A DNA stretch of 64,000 nt, taken from positions 2,294,001-2,358,000 of the forward strand of contig NZ_CP023563.1 of assembly GCF_002407185.1 (NCBI RefSeq), in the 5' to 3' direction. Of the stretch, positions 1 to 10,867 are shown in pieces. This stretch comes from Brachybacterium vulturis. GTDB lineage: Bacteria; Actinomycetota; Actinomycetes; Actinomycetales; Dermabacteraceae. Position 1 is the first letter of the stretch. Each line of letters starts with the position of its first letter. The notes under the pieces were generated by a model. The model saw nothing but the letters and a program-made list of their open reading frames with translations. It made no database searches and was not told the DNA's origin. Both the position numbers and the translations under genes were made by a program.

Positions 1-444
1 CCAGGAGAAGATCAGCGGCAGATCCAGCGTGCCGCCGGAGGGAGCGCCCCAGCGTGCGGTCGCGGAGGCGCCGACGACGGACTCGTCGATCCCGATGATC
101 GGGGCGAAGAAGTGCTGGCTCGGGCTCGAGGCGCGCACCGTCACCGTGCCGGAGCTCGCATCCGGGATCGCGGCGAGCGAGAGGGTGTCATCATCGCCGC
201 CGTAGGTGCGGTTGGCGCCGACGAAGCTCTCGGCGGTGGCGGCGGCGTCCCCGCAGTCGCCGTGGGCGCAGTCCTGGGCGATGGCGAGCGCGGCGGCGTC
301 GGCCCCGGTCTGGAGCTGCTGGCGCTCGAGCTGCATCGCGGCGATATCGATGACCACGGCGGCGACCAGCAGGATCACCACCATGAAGAGCGCGACGATG
401 GCGGAGGAGGCTCCACGCTCTTCGCGCAGGCGGGAGTTGATCAT
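1..444 (-). CDS. TadG-like Flp pilus assembly protein (partial, runs off the left edge)
   Basis: Only the first 148 codons are in the window; the gene continues to the left. After a short basic N-terminus (MINSRLREERGA) there is one hydrophobic segment (residues about 14-34). The stretch 'DIAAMQLERQQLQTGADAAA' follows, which is the hallmark of the TadG/TadE pseudopilin-like family (Tad_C/DUF2134 type). These proteins sit in the envelope and take part in assembling Flp (Tad) pili. The ATG overlaps the stop of the TadE-like gene (ATGA), so the two are translationally coupled. It could equally be called a helicase/secretion neighbourhood TadE-like protein; the exact role is inferred from family and context. 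Confidence 0.8.
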   Translation of the reverse strand, partial: MINSRLREERGASSAIVALFMVVILLVAAVVIDIAAMQLERQQLQTGADAAALAIAQDCAHGDCGDAAATAESFVGANRTYGGDDDTLSLAAIPDASSGTVTVRASSPSQHFFAPIIGIDESVVGASATARWGAPSGGTLDLPLIFSW

Positions 445-830
445 CCGAAGCACCGCATGGTCCCCTTCCCGGTGAGGGTGATGTCCGGGCCGAGCATGCC
501 GGCGAGGAACTCGAACTGGTAGGTCACCACGACCTGGGCCGTGGGGATGGTGCCGGCGGACGCGTCCTGGCAGGAGACCGGACTGACCGAGATGTCCCCG
601 GGAGCGAGGTGCACGGGGGAGGCGCTGGCGACGGTGACCGCGGTCGCGGCCGCCGGATCGTCCTCGAGGGCCATCACGCGCACGCCGTCGCGCGCGGCGG
701 CGGAGAGCATCGACTGGACGTGGTACGCCCGGCCGAACTCGACGATGCCCACGAGCAGCAGGATCAGGATCGGGGCGAGGAGGGCGAACTCGACGGCCTC
801 GGCACCGCGATCGGAGCGGAGTCTGCGCAT
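441..830 (-). CDS. TadE-like pilus assembly protein
   Basis: This 129-residue protein starts MRRLRSDRGAEAVEFALL. The RGAxAVEFAL motif followed by a hydrophobic helix (about residues 13-33) and 'VEFGRAYHVQSMLSAAARDG' is the TadE signature of a type-IV-prepilin-like domain. TadE proteins are processed pseudopilins needed for Flp pilus biogenesis. The start was taken at the Met just before the RLRSDRG motif. The much longer reading frame upstream has no recognisable content and runs backwards through the Flp pilin gene. The stop overlaps the next gene by 4 bases. Two Cys residues in the C-terminal half could form a disulfide outside the cell. Confidence 0.85.
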   Translation of the reverse strand: MRRLRSDRGAEAVEFALLAPILILLLVGIVEFGRAYHVQSMLSAAARDGVRVMALEDDPAAATAVTVASASPVHLAPGDISVSPVSCQDASAGTIPTAQVVVTYQFEFLAGMLGPDITLTGKGTMRCFG

Positions 831-961
831 GGGGGTCCCTCGGGAGGTGCGGTGGTCTGATGAGTGGGTGATGCACTGGGGCCCGAACAGCGCAGGGCGG
901 CGCCGAGGATGGCGCCGCCCTGCGGAGTGACCAGGGGAAGCGTGGCCGGTGCGGGGTGTTG

Positions 962-1186
962 TCAGCTTGCAGCACCCTTGCCGGACGGGTCCGTGAGCGC
1001 AGTGGTGAGCTTGCCGAAGAGGGCTTCGAGCTGAGTGCCGAGCAGCGCGACAGCAACGATGATCACGACGGCGATCAGGCCGACGAGCAGGCCGTACTCG
1101 ACGGCGGTGGCGCCGCGCTCGGAGCGGGCCTCGATGCGGTCGGAGGCGAGGGCGACAAGGGTGCTGAGGAAAGCGGCAGCGCGCAT
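962..1186 (-). CDS. Flp-type pilin subunit
   Basis: A 74-residue protein containing ERGATAVEYGLLVGLIAVVI. The G/ATAVEY sequence is the canonical Flp prepilin-peptidase site (cleavage after Gly, Glu at +5 and Tyr at +6 of the mature pilin). A single hydrophobic helix follows. The leader is about 25 residues, long but typical of actinobacterial Flp pilins. An AGGAG sequence lies 7 bases before the ATG. It is the first gene of the flp-tadE-tadG run and has 131 bases before the TadE-like gene. The product is the structural subunit of an adhesive Tad pilus. Confidence 0.88.
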   Translation of the reverse strand: MRAAAFLSTLVALASDRIEARSERGATAVEYGLLVGLIAVVIIVAVALLGTQLEALFGKLTTALTDPSGKGAAS

Positions 1187-1735
1187 GGTGAACTCCTGAG
1201 AGGAATGGGGGTGGGGGTGTTGGATTCGACCGGTGCGGCCGTCCTGAGGACAAGAGTGCCTCCAAGTCGTGGCGCCCGCAAGAGGACGTCTGCCCGCTCC
1301 GCGTCACACCGCCCATGCAGGTCACAGCGATATAACTGGAAAATAGACGGATGACAATAAGGGGCGCGCACCCCGTCGAAGATTGCCGGCGTGAGCGTTT
1401 CGTGATCCCGGGCGCGAATGCTCTTCGCGCATTCACTGAAATGTGATTCTTTGTCTGCGCCCAACCGGACGAAAAGGACATCAGGAACAAATCACCGAAC
1501 GGCGGCGCTCGGTTAGGCACACGTGCGCCCGCGTCAGCAGGCGTGTCCGCACTCTGGACACGCTCTGCGCTGAGTCGCCGAGCGGAGGGCCGCCGTCTCG
1601 TGGGTTTCTGTTCTCGGGCAATACCCAGAAATGATTCAGATTTCAGGTAGCGGGCGCGGAAGATAGCGGAGGATGCTCGCACTGGTGCCCTCAGGGATGC
1701 ATCGACACCTCGCACAGTGACGAAGGGCACATGAA
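1187..1735. other. non-coding region upstream of the pilus operon
   Basis: About 550 bases with no convincing gene on either strand; frames here are short or lack family content. The left part is the leader of the pilin transcript and contains the promoter described separately. The right part (about 1380-1700) is clearly richer in A/T than its surroundings and has only short inverted repeats, for example GAAAT/ATTTC around 1629-1645. It may hold regulator sites for the pilus genes, but none could be identified. Confidence 0.5.
1329..1357 (-). promoter_or_regulatory. sigma-70-type promoter for the Flp pilin operon
   Basis: Reading the minus strand, TTGTCA (1357-1352) and TATATC (1334-1329) are separated by exactly 17 bases, a near-consensus housekeeping promoter inside an unusually A/T-rich patch. 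The predicted start near 1322 gives a leader of about 135 bases before the pilin ATG. Confidence 0.6.
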
Positions 1736-1768
1736 GGCCCCGTCGAGACCAGGGGTCTCGACGGGGCC
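1736..1768 (-). terminator. intrinsic-terminator-like hairpin after the FMN reductase gene
   Basis: A perfect 15-bp stem (GGCCCCGTCGAGACC and its complement) with a 3-base AGG loop lies 21 bases past the stop of the minus-strand flavin reductase. There is only a weak T-run after it, as is usual in high-GC actinobacteria. Confidence 0.8.
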
Positions 1769-1789
1769 GGAAGCGATGTCTCTGTGGGC

Positions 1790-2332
1790 TCAGCCGACGC
1801 TGACAGGCACCTCGGACGTGATCGCGGTGAGCCGCTCGCGCAGCGCGACGGTCTTCTCCTCGGCGACGAAGAGCTCACCCTCGACGGAGAGGTCCTCGCC
1901 GAAGCCCAGGCCGATCGCGCCGATCACGTCGGCGCCGAGGCGGGTCATGAGGGTCTCCAGCTGCGGCAGCACCTCACCGGCGGAGGCCCAGCCGTAGCCG
2001 ACCAGGAGGGTGGGCAGCTCGTTCCACTCCTCGTAGAGGTAGTCGAGTGCGGTCTTGAGGTGGCCCGGGTAGGAGCCGTTGTACTGCGGGGTGAGGATCA
2101 CCAGTGCGTCGAGGGCGGCGATCCGCTCACCCCAGGTGCGGGCGTGGTCGGTCTCCTTGGGCAGGCCGGCCTTCGGGCTGCTCGTGCCGTCGAACGCGGG
2201 CAGCGCGATCTCGCGCAGGTCGATGAGATCCACGTCGACGCCGGCGGGGACGAGATCGTGGACCCAGCCGGAGACCTTCTCTCCGACGCGGTTGGGGCGG
2301 GCACTGGCGAGGATGATTCCAAGTTTTGTCAT
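1790..2332 (-). CDS. NAD(P)H-dependent FMN reductase (flavodoxin-like fold)
   Basis: The 180-residue protein starts MTKLGIILASARPNRVGEKV, the phosphate-binding loop of the NADPH-dependent FMN reductase family (ArsH/EmoB/chromate-reductase type). It also has 'LVILTPQYNGSYPGHLKTALDYL', the second flavin-contacting segment. Such enzymes reduce flavins or quinones with NAD(P)H in the cytoplasm. It is transcribed away from the HIT gene. No Shine-Dalgarno sequence is apparent upstream. The gene is monocistronic between the divergent promoter region and a strong hairpin. The physiological substrate cannot be told from sequence. Confidence 0.85.
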   Translation of the reverse strand: MTKLGIILASARPNRVGEKVSGWVHDLVPAGVDVDLIDLREIALPAFDGTSSPKAGLPKETDHARTWGERIAALDALVILTPQYNGSYPGHLKTALDYLYEEWNELPTLLVGYGWASAGEVLPQLETLMTRLGADVIGAIGLGFGEDLSVEGELFVAEEKTVALRERLTAITSEVPVSVG

Positions 2333-2407
2333 AGTGATTAAAACTTCTCATACCTTCCTGAGGTTCCCAAGCCGGGGTGGTGTTCCTCGCTCCCGTAGAC
2401 TCCCTGC

Positions 2408-2778
2408 ATGGGAAACAGCGTCACCGAACCCGCCGCACCGCGCCACGATCCGGACTGCCTCTTCTGCAGGATCATCGCCGGGGAGATCCCCTCCGAGCGC
2501 GTCCACGAGGATGATCGGGTCATCGCCTTCAAGGACCTGCATCCGCAGGCGCCGGTGCACGTGCTCGTCGTCCCCCGCGCGCACCGCCGCGATGTGACCG
2601 AGCTCGCCGAGGACCCCGAGCTGCTGGCCCACACCGCACAGGTCGCCGCCGACGTGGCGGCCGAGCAGGCCGATGGCGAGTTCCGCCTGATCTTCAACAC
2701 CGGCGCGAGCGCGGGACAGTCCGTGTTCCATGTGCACGCGCATGTCCTGGCGGGCGGGAAGCTCGCAGAAGGAGCACT

Positions 2779-2782
<4 letters not shown>
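2408..2782 (+). CDS. HIT-family nucleotide hydrolase/transferase
   Basis: The protein has 124 residues. A CLFC motif (residues 18-21) begins the HIT domain and the histidine triad HVHAHV lies near the C-terminus; the central His acts as the nucleophile in nucleoside phosphoramidate hydrolysis. The family is Hint-like (HinT). A TAGACT box ends 6 bases before the ATG and there is no Shine-Dalgarno sequence, so the mRNA is probably leaderless. The stop overlaps the phoH GTG by 4 bases (GTGA), placing it first in a HIT-phoH-ybeY-CBS-era operon. Confidence 0.9.
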
Positions 2783-3827
<1,045 letters not shown>

Positions 3828-3831
<4 letters not shown>

Positions 3832-4289
3832 CCATCGAGATCCGCAACGAGACCACCGCGGTCGTCGACGAGAAGGAGTTCGTCGAGCTCTCGCGCTTCG
3901 TCTTCGAGGCGATGCACCTGCACCCGGCCACCGAGATGTCGATCCTGTTCGTCGACGAGGAGGCGATGGAGAAGCTGCACGTGCAGTGGCTGGACCTGCC
4001 CGGCCCCACCGACGTGATGAGCTTCCCGATGGACGAGCTGATCCCCGGCACCGCGCAGCAGCCCGCACCCGAGGGCCTGCTGGGCGATGTGGTGCTGTGC
4101 CCGGCGGTCGCCACCACGCAGGCCGCCGAGGCCGGTCACAGCGCCGTCGAGGAGATGCTGCTGCTGACCGTCCACTCCATCCTCCACCTGCTGGGCTACG
4201 ACCACATGGAGGAGGACGAGCGCACCGAGATGTTCGATCTCCAGCGCACGCTGCTGCTCACCTTCCTCGCCTCGCGGACCGCTCGCTGA
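3828..4289 (+). CDS. ybeY: YbeY endoribonuclease (16S rRNA maturation)
   Basis: The 153-residue protein carries the family signature HSILHLLGYDH with three metal-ligand histidines (H-x3-H-x5-H), and 'PTDVMSFPMDE' in the centre. YbeY is a single-strand-specific zinc RNase in 16S rRNA 3'-end processing and ribosome quality control. Translation is coupled to phoH by an ATGA overlap. The PhoH-YbeY-CBS protein-Era order is widely conserved in bacteria and supports the call. Confidence 0.95.
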
Positions 4290-4334
4290 CCGCCCGCTCA
4301 TGACTCTTCCGCAACGCACCCCCCGGACGGCGCC

Positions 4335-5669
4335 GTGCTGACACCCGCCCTGCTCGTCCTGATCCCGCTGATCGTGCTCTCCGGGGTGGTGGCCGCCGTG
4401 CTCACGGCGGTCGATGCCGCGCAGCTGTCCGTCTCCCGCGGCGTGCTGGACAAGGCGCTGTCCACCCGGCCCGAGTCCGTGCGTGCGCGGGTGCTGGCGC
4501 ACCAGGAGGACACCGCCCGCACCCTGGCCTCGGTGTCGCTGGGCCGGATGCTCGCGGAGACCGTGATGGTCGCCGCGGTGGCCGGGGTGACCGTGGCCGT
4601 CCGCGATCACCTGGGCCATTCGGGCCTGGTGCTGCCGGGGATCGCGACCGTCGTGGTCGCCGGGCTGCTGGTGCTGATCGTGCTCGCCATCTCGCCGCGG
4701 ACCATCGGCCGCAGCCGTCCCGAGTCGGTGCTGATCTCCAACCGGTGGCTGGTCACCCTGGTGCGGGGCCTGCTGTGGGTGCCCGCCGGGGCGCTGACCA
4801 GTGTGGGTGCCTCGCTCGAGGCCCGCTCGGGAGGGCCGGAGAAGCCCGAGGACGGTGCCGAGAAGGCCCGCAAGAACGTCGACCGCGCGCTCGAGGACGA
4901 GCACGTGCGCGACGGCGAGCGGGACATGATCCAGGGCGTCTTCGACCTCCGCGGCACCATGGTGCGCGAGCTGATGGTGCCGAGGCCGGACATGCTCACC
5001 CTCTCCGCGGAGGCGAGCGCCGAGACGGCGATGCAGCTGTTCGTCCGCTCCGGCTACTCGCGCATCCCCGTGATCGGGGACAACGTCGATGACCTGTGCG
5101 GCATCCTCTACGTCAAGGACGTGATGCAGGCGATCCACTCCCCGTGGGACCCGCAACCGCAGCGCCCGGTGCACGAGATCATGCGCCCGGCACGCTTCGC
5201 GCCCGAGTTCGTCGCGGCGGACGCCGTGCTCACGCAGATGCAGACCAGCCACGTGCACATCACCGTGCTGGTGGACGAGTACGGGGGAGTGGCCGGCATC
5301 GTCACCATCGAGGACATCCTCGAGGAGATCGTCGGCAACATCGCCGACGAGCACGACCGCCAGGAGCCGGAGATCCAGGCCCTCGGCCAGGGCCGCTACC
5401 GGGTGCCCGCCCGGGCCGGACTCTCCGAGGTCGGCGACCTGTTCGATCTCGAGCTCGACGACGACGACATCGACAGCGTCGGCGGGCTGCTGGCCAAGAC
5501 GACCGGGCGGGTGCCGATCCCCGGCACCCAGGTGATCGTCCTCGGCCTCGAGCTCGAGGCCGAGAAGAGTGCCGGCCGGCGCAAACGCCTGTCCACCGTG
5601 CTGGTGCGCAGGGCCCCGCAGGACGACGAGCAGCCGGGCGATGCCCAGGAGGACGACGATGACCGCTGA
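4335..5669 (+). CDS. CNNM/CorC-HlyC-type CBS-domain membrane transporter
   Basis: 444 residues. The N-terminal half has four hydrophobic segments (DUF21/CNNM transmembrane domain). Two CBS motifs follow at about residues 210-330, with 'LMVPRPDMLTLSAEAS...SGYSRIPVIGDN' and 'VLVDEYGGVAGIVTIEDILEEIVG'. A CorC_HlyC (transporter-associated) domain ends the protein. The family includes Mg2+ exporters (MpfA/YhdP type); older annotation calls it hemolysin. The GTG start at 4335 precedes the first hydrophobic helix immediately. The last 11 bases overlap era. Confidence 0.88.
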   Translation: MLTPALLVLIPLIVLSGVVAAVLTAVDAAQLSVSRGVLDKALSTRPESVRARVLAHQEDTARTLASVSLGRMLAETVMVAAVAGVTVAVRDHLGHSGLVLPGIATVVVAGLLVLIVLAISPRTIGRSRPESVLISNRWLVTLVRGLLWVPAGALTSVGASLEARSGGPEKPEDGAEKARKNVDRALEDEHVRDGERDMIQGVFDLRGTMVRELMVPRPDMLTLSAEASAETAMQLFVRSGYSRIPVIGDNVDDLCGILYVKDVMQAIHSPWDPQPQRPVHEIMRPARFAPEFVAADAVLTQMQTSHVHITVLVDEYGGVAGIVTIEDILEEIVGNIADEHDRQEPEIQALGQGRYRVPARAGLSEVGDLFDLELDDDDIDSVGGLLAKTTGRVPIPGTQVIVLGLELEAEKSAGRRKRLSTVLVRRAPQDDEQPGDAQEDDDDR

Positions 5670-6657
5670 GCAGCAGCACGACGAGCAGGACCAGGAGCGA
5701 CGGACGGAGGACGACGGGGGTGCGGGTGCCCACCGCTCCGGCTTCGTGGCCCTGGTGGGCCGGCCGAACGTCGGCAAGTCCACCCTCACCAATGCCCTGG
5801 TGGGGGAGAAGGTCGCGATCACCTCCACCAAGCCCCAGACCACCCGCCGCGCGATCCGCGGCATCGTCACCCGTGACGACGCCCAGATCATCCTGGTGGA
5901 CACCCCCGGCGTGCACCGCCCCCGCACCCTGCTCGGCGAACGGCTCAACGACCTGGTGCGCGAGACCCTCGGTGAGGTCGACGTGGTGGGCTTCTGCCTG
6001 CCCGCCGACCAGAAGATCGGCCCGGGCGACCGCTTCATCGCCGAGGATCTGGTGGAGCTGCGCAGCGGCCGCCGCGGCCCGAAGGTGGTCGCCGTCGTCA
6101 CCAAGACCGATCTGGTGGGCCGCGACGTGCTGGCCGCGCACCTGATGGCGGTGGACCAGCTGATGGGCTTCGACGAGATCGTCCCGATCTCCGCGAAGAA
6201 GGGCGACCAGGTCGACGTGCTGCTGGCCGTGATCTCCGCCCAGCTGCCCGAGGGCCCGCAGCTCTACCCCGACGATCAGCTCACCGAGGAGTCGCGCGAC
6301 GACCGCATCTCGGAGCTGATCCGCGAGGCCGCCCTGGAGGGCGTGCGCGACGAGCTGCCGCACTCCATCGCGGTGGTCGTCGAGGAGGTCGTCGAGGTGG
6401 ATCCCGACGGCGATGCGTTCACCCCGGTCGAGCCCGGCACCGGGCGTCTCGTGGTGCGGGCGAGCCTGTTCGTCGAGCGCGACAGCCAGAAGGGCATCAT
6501 CATCGGCAAGGGCGGCTCCCGGCTGCGGGAGGTCGGCGCCGGCGCCCGCGCCGAGATCAACCACCTGCTGGGCCGGAAGGTGCACCTGGACCTGCGGATC
6601 AAGGTCGCCAAGGACTGGCAGCGCGATCCCAAGCAGCTGGGCCGGCTGGGATTCTGA
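5659..6657 (+). CDS. era: GTPase Era (ribosome assembly)
   Basis: The ATG at 5659 gives 332 residues; a longer open frame to 5569 only re-reads the end of the previous gene. The GTPase motifs are clear: GRPNVGKST (G1), a T-rich switch I 'STKPQTTRRAIRG', DTPGVH (G3), TKTD (G4) and SAKK (G5). The C-terminal KH domain contains GIIIGKGGSRL. Era binds the 3' end of 16S rRNA during 30S maturation. Compared with E. coli Era (301 residues) there is an acidic N-terminal extension of about 28 residues. GGAGGAC upstream is the likely ribosome-binding site. Confidence 0.96.
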   Translation: MTAEQQHDEQDQERRTEDDGGAGAHRSGFVALVGRPNVGKSTLTNALVGEKVAITSTKPQTTRRAIRGIVTRDDAQIILVDTPGVHRPRTLLGERLNDLVRETLGEVDVVGFCLPADQKIGPGDRFIAEDLVELRSGRRGPKVVAVVTKTDLVGRDVLAAHLMAVDQLMGFDEIVPISAKKGDQVDVLLAVISAQLPEGPQLYPDDQLTEESRDDRISELIREAALEGVRDELPHSIAVVVEEVVEVDPDGDAFTPVEPGTGRLVVRASLFVERDSQKGIIIGKGGSRLREVGAGARAEINHLLGRKVHLDLRIKVAKDWQRDPKQLGRLGF

Positions 6658-6716
6658 CCGGCCCCGCAGACGATGTTCGTATCGTGAGCAGGGCCGAACC
6701 GGCTCGCGCGCGGTGC

Positions 6717-6722
6717 TACCGT
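6717..6722 (+). promoter_or_regulatory. -10 box for the leuA leader transcript
   Basis: TACCGT ends 7 bases before the ATG of the leucine leader peptide, so transcription would begin at or next to that ATG (leaderless leader peptide). No good -35 was found. Confidence 0.4.
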
Positions 6723-6724
6723 GA

Positions 6725-8665
<1,941 letters not shown>

Positions 8666-8687
8666 GCCGCCGGCGCCTGGGGCGGCG

Positions 8688-8710
8688 CGGCGCGGCGTTC
8701 AGCCGCGCCG
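8688..8710. terminator. bidirectional terminator-like hairpin between leuA and the DMT exporter gene
   Basis: CGGCGCGGC and GCCGCGCCG form a perfect 9-bp stem around GTTCA. The hairpin sits at the meeting point of the convergent leuA and EamA genes and includes the EamA stop codon. Confidence 0.55.
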
Positions 8711-9763
8711 CTCCGTCTCCGGTGCGTCCTCGGACGCCCACAGCTCCTCCTCGGTGAGCGCCTGCATCTCGCCGGTGACCGTGGCATGGGTGGGTGTGGG
8801 CAGGTCCCACCCGGGGGCCTCGTCGACCGGCTGCGGCTCCTCGGGGGTGCTGCGGCGGGCGGTGAGGGTCACGCCGGTGCTCGCGGCCACCACCAGCACC
8901 GCTGCGGTGATGCGCAGCGCAGTGGCGTCCTGACCGATCAGCAGCACACCGGCGAGCAGGGCGACCACGGGCTCGAGGCTGAGCATGATGCCGAAGACGT
9001 GACGGGGCAGCTGCCGCAGCGCCGTGAGCTCGAGCGTGTACGGGAGCACCGAGGCGAGCAGCGCGGTGCCGGCGGCGAGGCCCAGCAGCCGCAGGTCCAT
9101 GATCCCGGCGGCGGCGCCCGAGGCACCCAGCGGCAGCACCGCGAGCGCCCCGATCGCCATGGCGACGGCGAGCCCGTCCTGCCCGGCCACCAGCTGCCCC
9201 ACCCGGGCGCTGGAGAGCACGTACAGGCCCCAGAACACGGCCGCCACCAGAGCGAAGACCACGCCGATCGCGTCCAGTGACGCCGCCCCGGTGAAGGACT
9301 CCACGCCGAACAGGCCCACACCGGCCAGGGCCAGCAGCACCCACAGCAGGTCGCTGCGGCGGGTGGAGAGCACCGCGGCGACGGTGAGCGGGCCGAGGAA
9401 CTCGATCGCCACGGCCGTGCCCAGCGGGATCCGCTCGATCGAGGCATAGAACGCGCCGTTCATCGCGCCGATGGTGACGCCGAAGAGGATCACGGCGATC
9501 CACTGCTGGCGCGTGAATCGATGCAGCTTCGGGCGCACGATCACCAGCAGCACGATCGCGGCGATGCCGAGGCGCAGAGCGGTGGTGCCCCACGAGCCGA
9601 TCTCCGGGAACAGCTGGGTGGCCAGCGCCGCCCCGAACTGCAGCGAGAAGCAGGAGCCGAGGATGAACAGGACCGGCGTCATCGGCACCCCGCGGGAGGG
9701 ACCCGAGGGCGTCGGGGCGGCGGCGGTCGAGGACGTCGGGGCAGAGGGGGAGGAAGTCGTCAC
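8699..9763 (-). CDS. EamA/DMT-family exporter (RhtA-like)
   Basis: About 354 residues from the GTG at 9763; a further in-frame ATG at 9814 would run through the LysR promoter region and is less likely. Ten hydrophobic segments in two EamA repeats are visible, for example 'LFGVTIGAMNGAFYASIERIPLGTAVAIEFLGPL' split over two helices. The 'IPLGTAVAIEFLGPL' segment is typical of RhtA-type threonine/homoserine exporters. A 60-residue acidic cytoplasmic tail follows the last helix. The divergent LysR gene probably controls it. The substrate is unknown; amino-acid export is the best guess from the subfamily. Confidence 0.8.
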   Translation of the reverse strand: MTTSSPSAPTSSTAAAPTPSGPSRGVPMTPVLFILGSCFSLQFGAALATQLFPEIGSWGTTALRLGIAAIVLLVIVRPKLHRFTRQQWIAVILFGVTIGAMNGAFYASIERIPLGTAVAIEFLGPLTVAAVLSTRRSDLLWVLLALAGVGLFGVESFTGAASLDAIGVVFALVAAVFWGLYVLSSARVGQLVAGQDGLAVAMAIGALAVLPLGASGAAAGIMDLRLLGLAAGTALLASVLPYTLELTALRQLPRHVFGIMLSLEPVVALLAGVLLIGQDATALRITAAVLVVAASTGVTLTARRSTPEEPQPVDEAPGWDLPTPTHATVTGEMQALTEEELWASEDAPETERRG

Positions 9764-9822
9764 GGCTCCACTGTGCCCACTCCGATCCCGCCAGGTCCAG
9801 CGAATGTTCCCCACCTATACAC

Positions 9823-9837
9823 TGAAGCAGAACTTCA
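9823..9837. promoter_or_regulatory. candidate LysR operator
   Basis: TGAAG-N5-CTTCA, a perfect 5-bp inverted repeat, lies in the 91-bp gap between the divergent exporter and LysR genes, just after a TATACA box (9816-9821). LysR-type regulators normally bind such dyads in the shared promoter region. Binding is inferred. Confidence 0.5.
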
Positions 9838-9854
9838 CGATAGTCGGGGGATCC

Positions 9855-10781
9855 ATGCTGAACCTGCACCGTCTGTTCCTGCTGCACGAACTGCGCAGGC
9901 TGCAGACCATGACCGCCGTCGCCGGCGCCCACTCGATGTCCCCCTCCGCGGTCTCCCAGCAGCTCTCCCAACTGGAGCGGGAGACCAAGGTCACCCTCTT
10001 TTTGCAGGTGGGGCGACGGGTGGTGCTCACCGAGTCCGGTGTGCAGCTGGCGCGCCGCGCGGAGGAGATGCTGGGCCTGCTGGAGACGGCCGAGGCGGAG
10101 CTCGCCCGCGCCCAGGGGGAGGCGAGCGGGCTGCTGCGGGTGGCGTCCTTCCAGACCCCGATGATCGCCCTCGCCCCCGCGGCCGTCAGCGTGCTCGCCC
10201 AGCAGTATCCGGACCTCCATCTCGAGATGGCCCAGCAGGAGGTCGATGCCGCCTACGAGGGTCTGCTCGCCCACCGCTACGACGTGATCCTGGGGGAGGA
10301 CTACCCGGGAGGTCAGCAGGTGGTGCGGCGCGGCACCGACCGGGAGGCGGTGCTGCGGGACCCCCTGCTGCTGGTGCTGCCGGACTCCGGCCCGTGGGCC
10401 GATGTCCACGGCCTCGCAGAACTCGCGGACGCCCCCTGGGCGCTGGACCCCTCCCCCTCCCGGACCGGGACCTGGTCGCGCACCTATCTGCGGGAGGCCG
10501 GGATCGAGCCGCGGGTCCGCTTCGACACGCCCGACCCGCTGCTGCAGGTGCACCTGGTCCGCACCGGGCATGCCGTGGCCTTCCTGCCGGGGCTGATCGC
10601 CTCGGAGCACCTCGGCGGCACGCGGGTGGTGCGCCTGCCCGGCGCTCCCCACCGGTCGCTCTACACCGCGGCCCGGGCCGGTGCGGCCGGGCATCCCTCG
10701 CTGCTCGCCTTCCGGACGGCACTGCTCGAGGCGGCCGGAGGGCTCACCGGGCTCGACGGCCTCGAGGCCCTCGGCTCCTGA
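9855..10781 (+). CDS. LysR-family transcriptional regulator
   Basis: 308 residues. The N-terminal winged helix reads LHELRRLQTMTAVAGAHSMSPSAVSQQLSQLERETK, the standard LysR HTH. A periplasmic-binding-like effector domain follows (about residues 90-300). The ATG at 9855 follows GGGGGAT and gives a start three residues before the HTH; longer upstream frames overlap the divergent promoter. Regulators of this type usually control the adjacent divergent gene, here the RhtA-like exporter, which suggests sensing of the exported metabolite. Confidence 0.88.
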   Translation: MLNLHRLFLLHELRRLQTMTAVAGAHSMSPSAVSQQLSQLERETKVTLFLQVGRRVVLTESGVQLARRAEEMLGLLETAEAELARAQGEASGLLRVASFQTPMIALAPAAVSVLAQQYPDLHLEMAQQEVDAAYEGLLAHRYDVILGEDYPGGQQVVRRGTDREAVLRDPLLLVLPDSGPWADVHGLAELADAPWALDPSPSRTGTWSRTYLREAGIEPRVRFDTPDPLLQVHLVRTGHAVAFLPGLIASEHLGGTRVVRLPGAPHRSLYTAARAGAAGHPSLLAFRTALLEAAGGLTGLDGLEALGS

Positions 10782-10867
10782 GGCTCTGTCGGCGGCGAGA
10801 CGACACGATCCGGCATCGTTGTCGGAAGGCGGGGGCTGCTGCGCCGCGCAGGGGATAGAAAGTCCCC

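Noticed and set aside
441-1730. Long 429-codon minus-strand frame
   Set aside because: Only the last 129 codons (TadE-like) have family content; the upstream part overlaps the Flp pilin gene in another frame and a promoter region.
9763-9814. Upstream ATG (9814) as start of the DMT exporter
   Set aside because: It would place the N-terminus across the LysR promoter region and adds a 17-residue polar stretch without family support.
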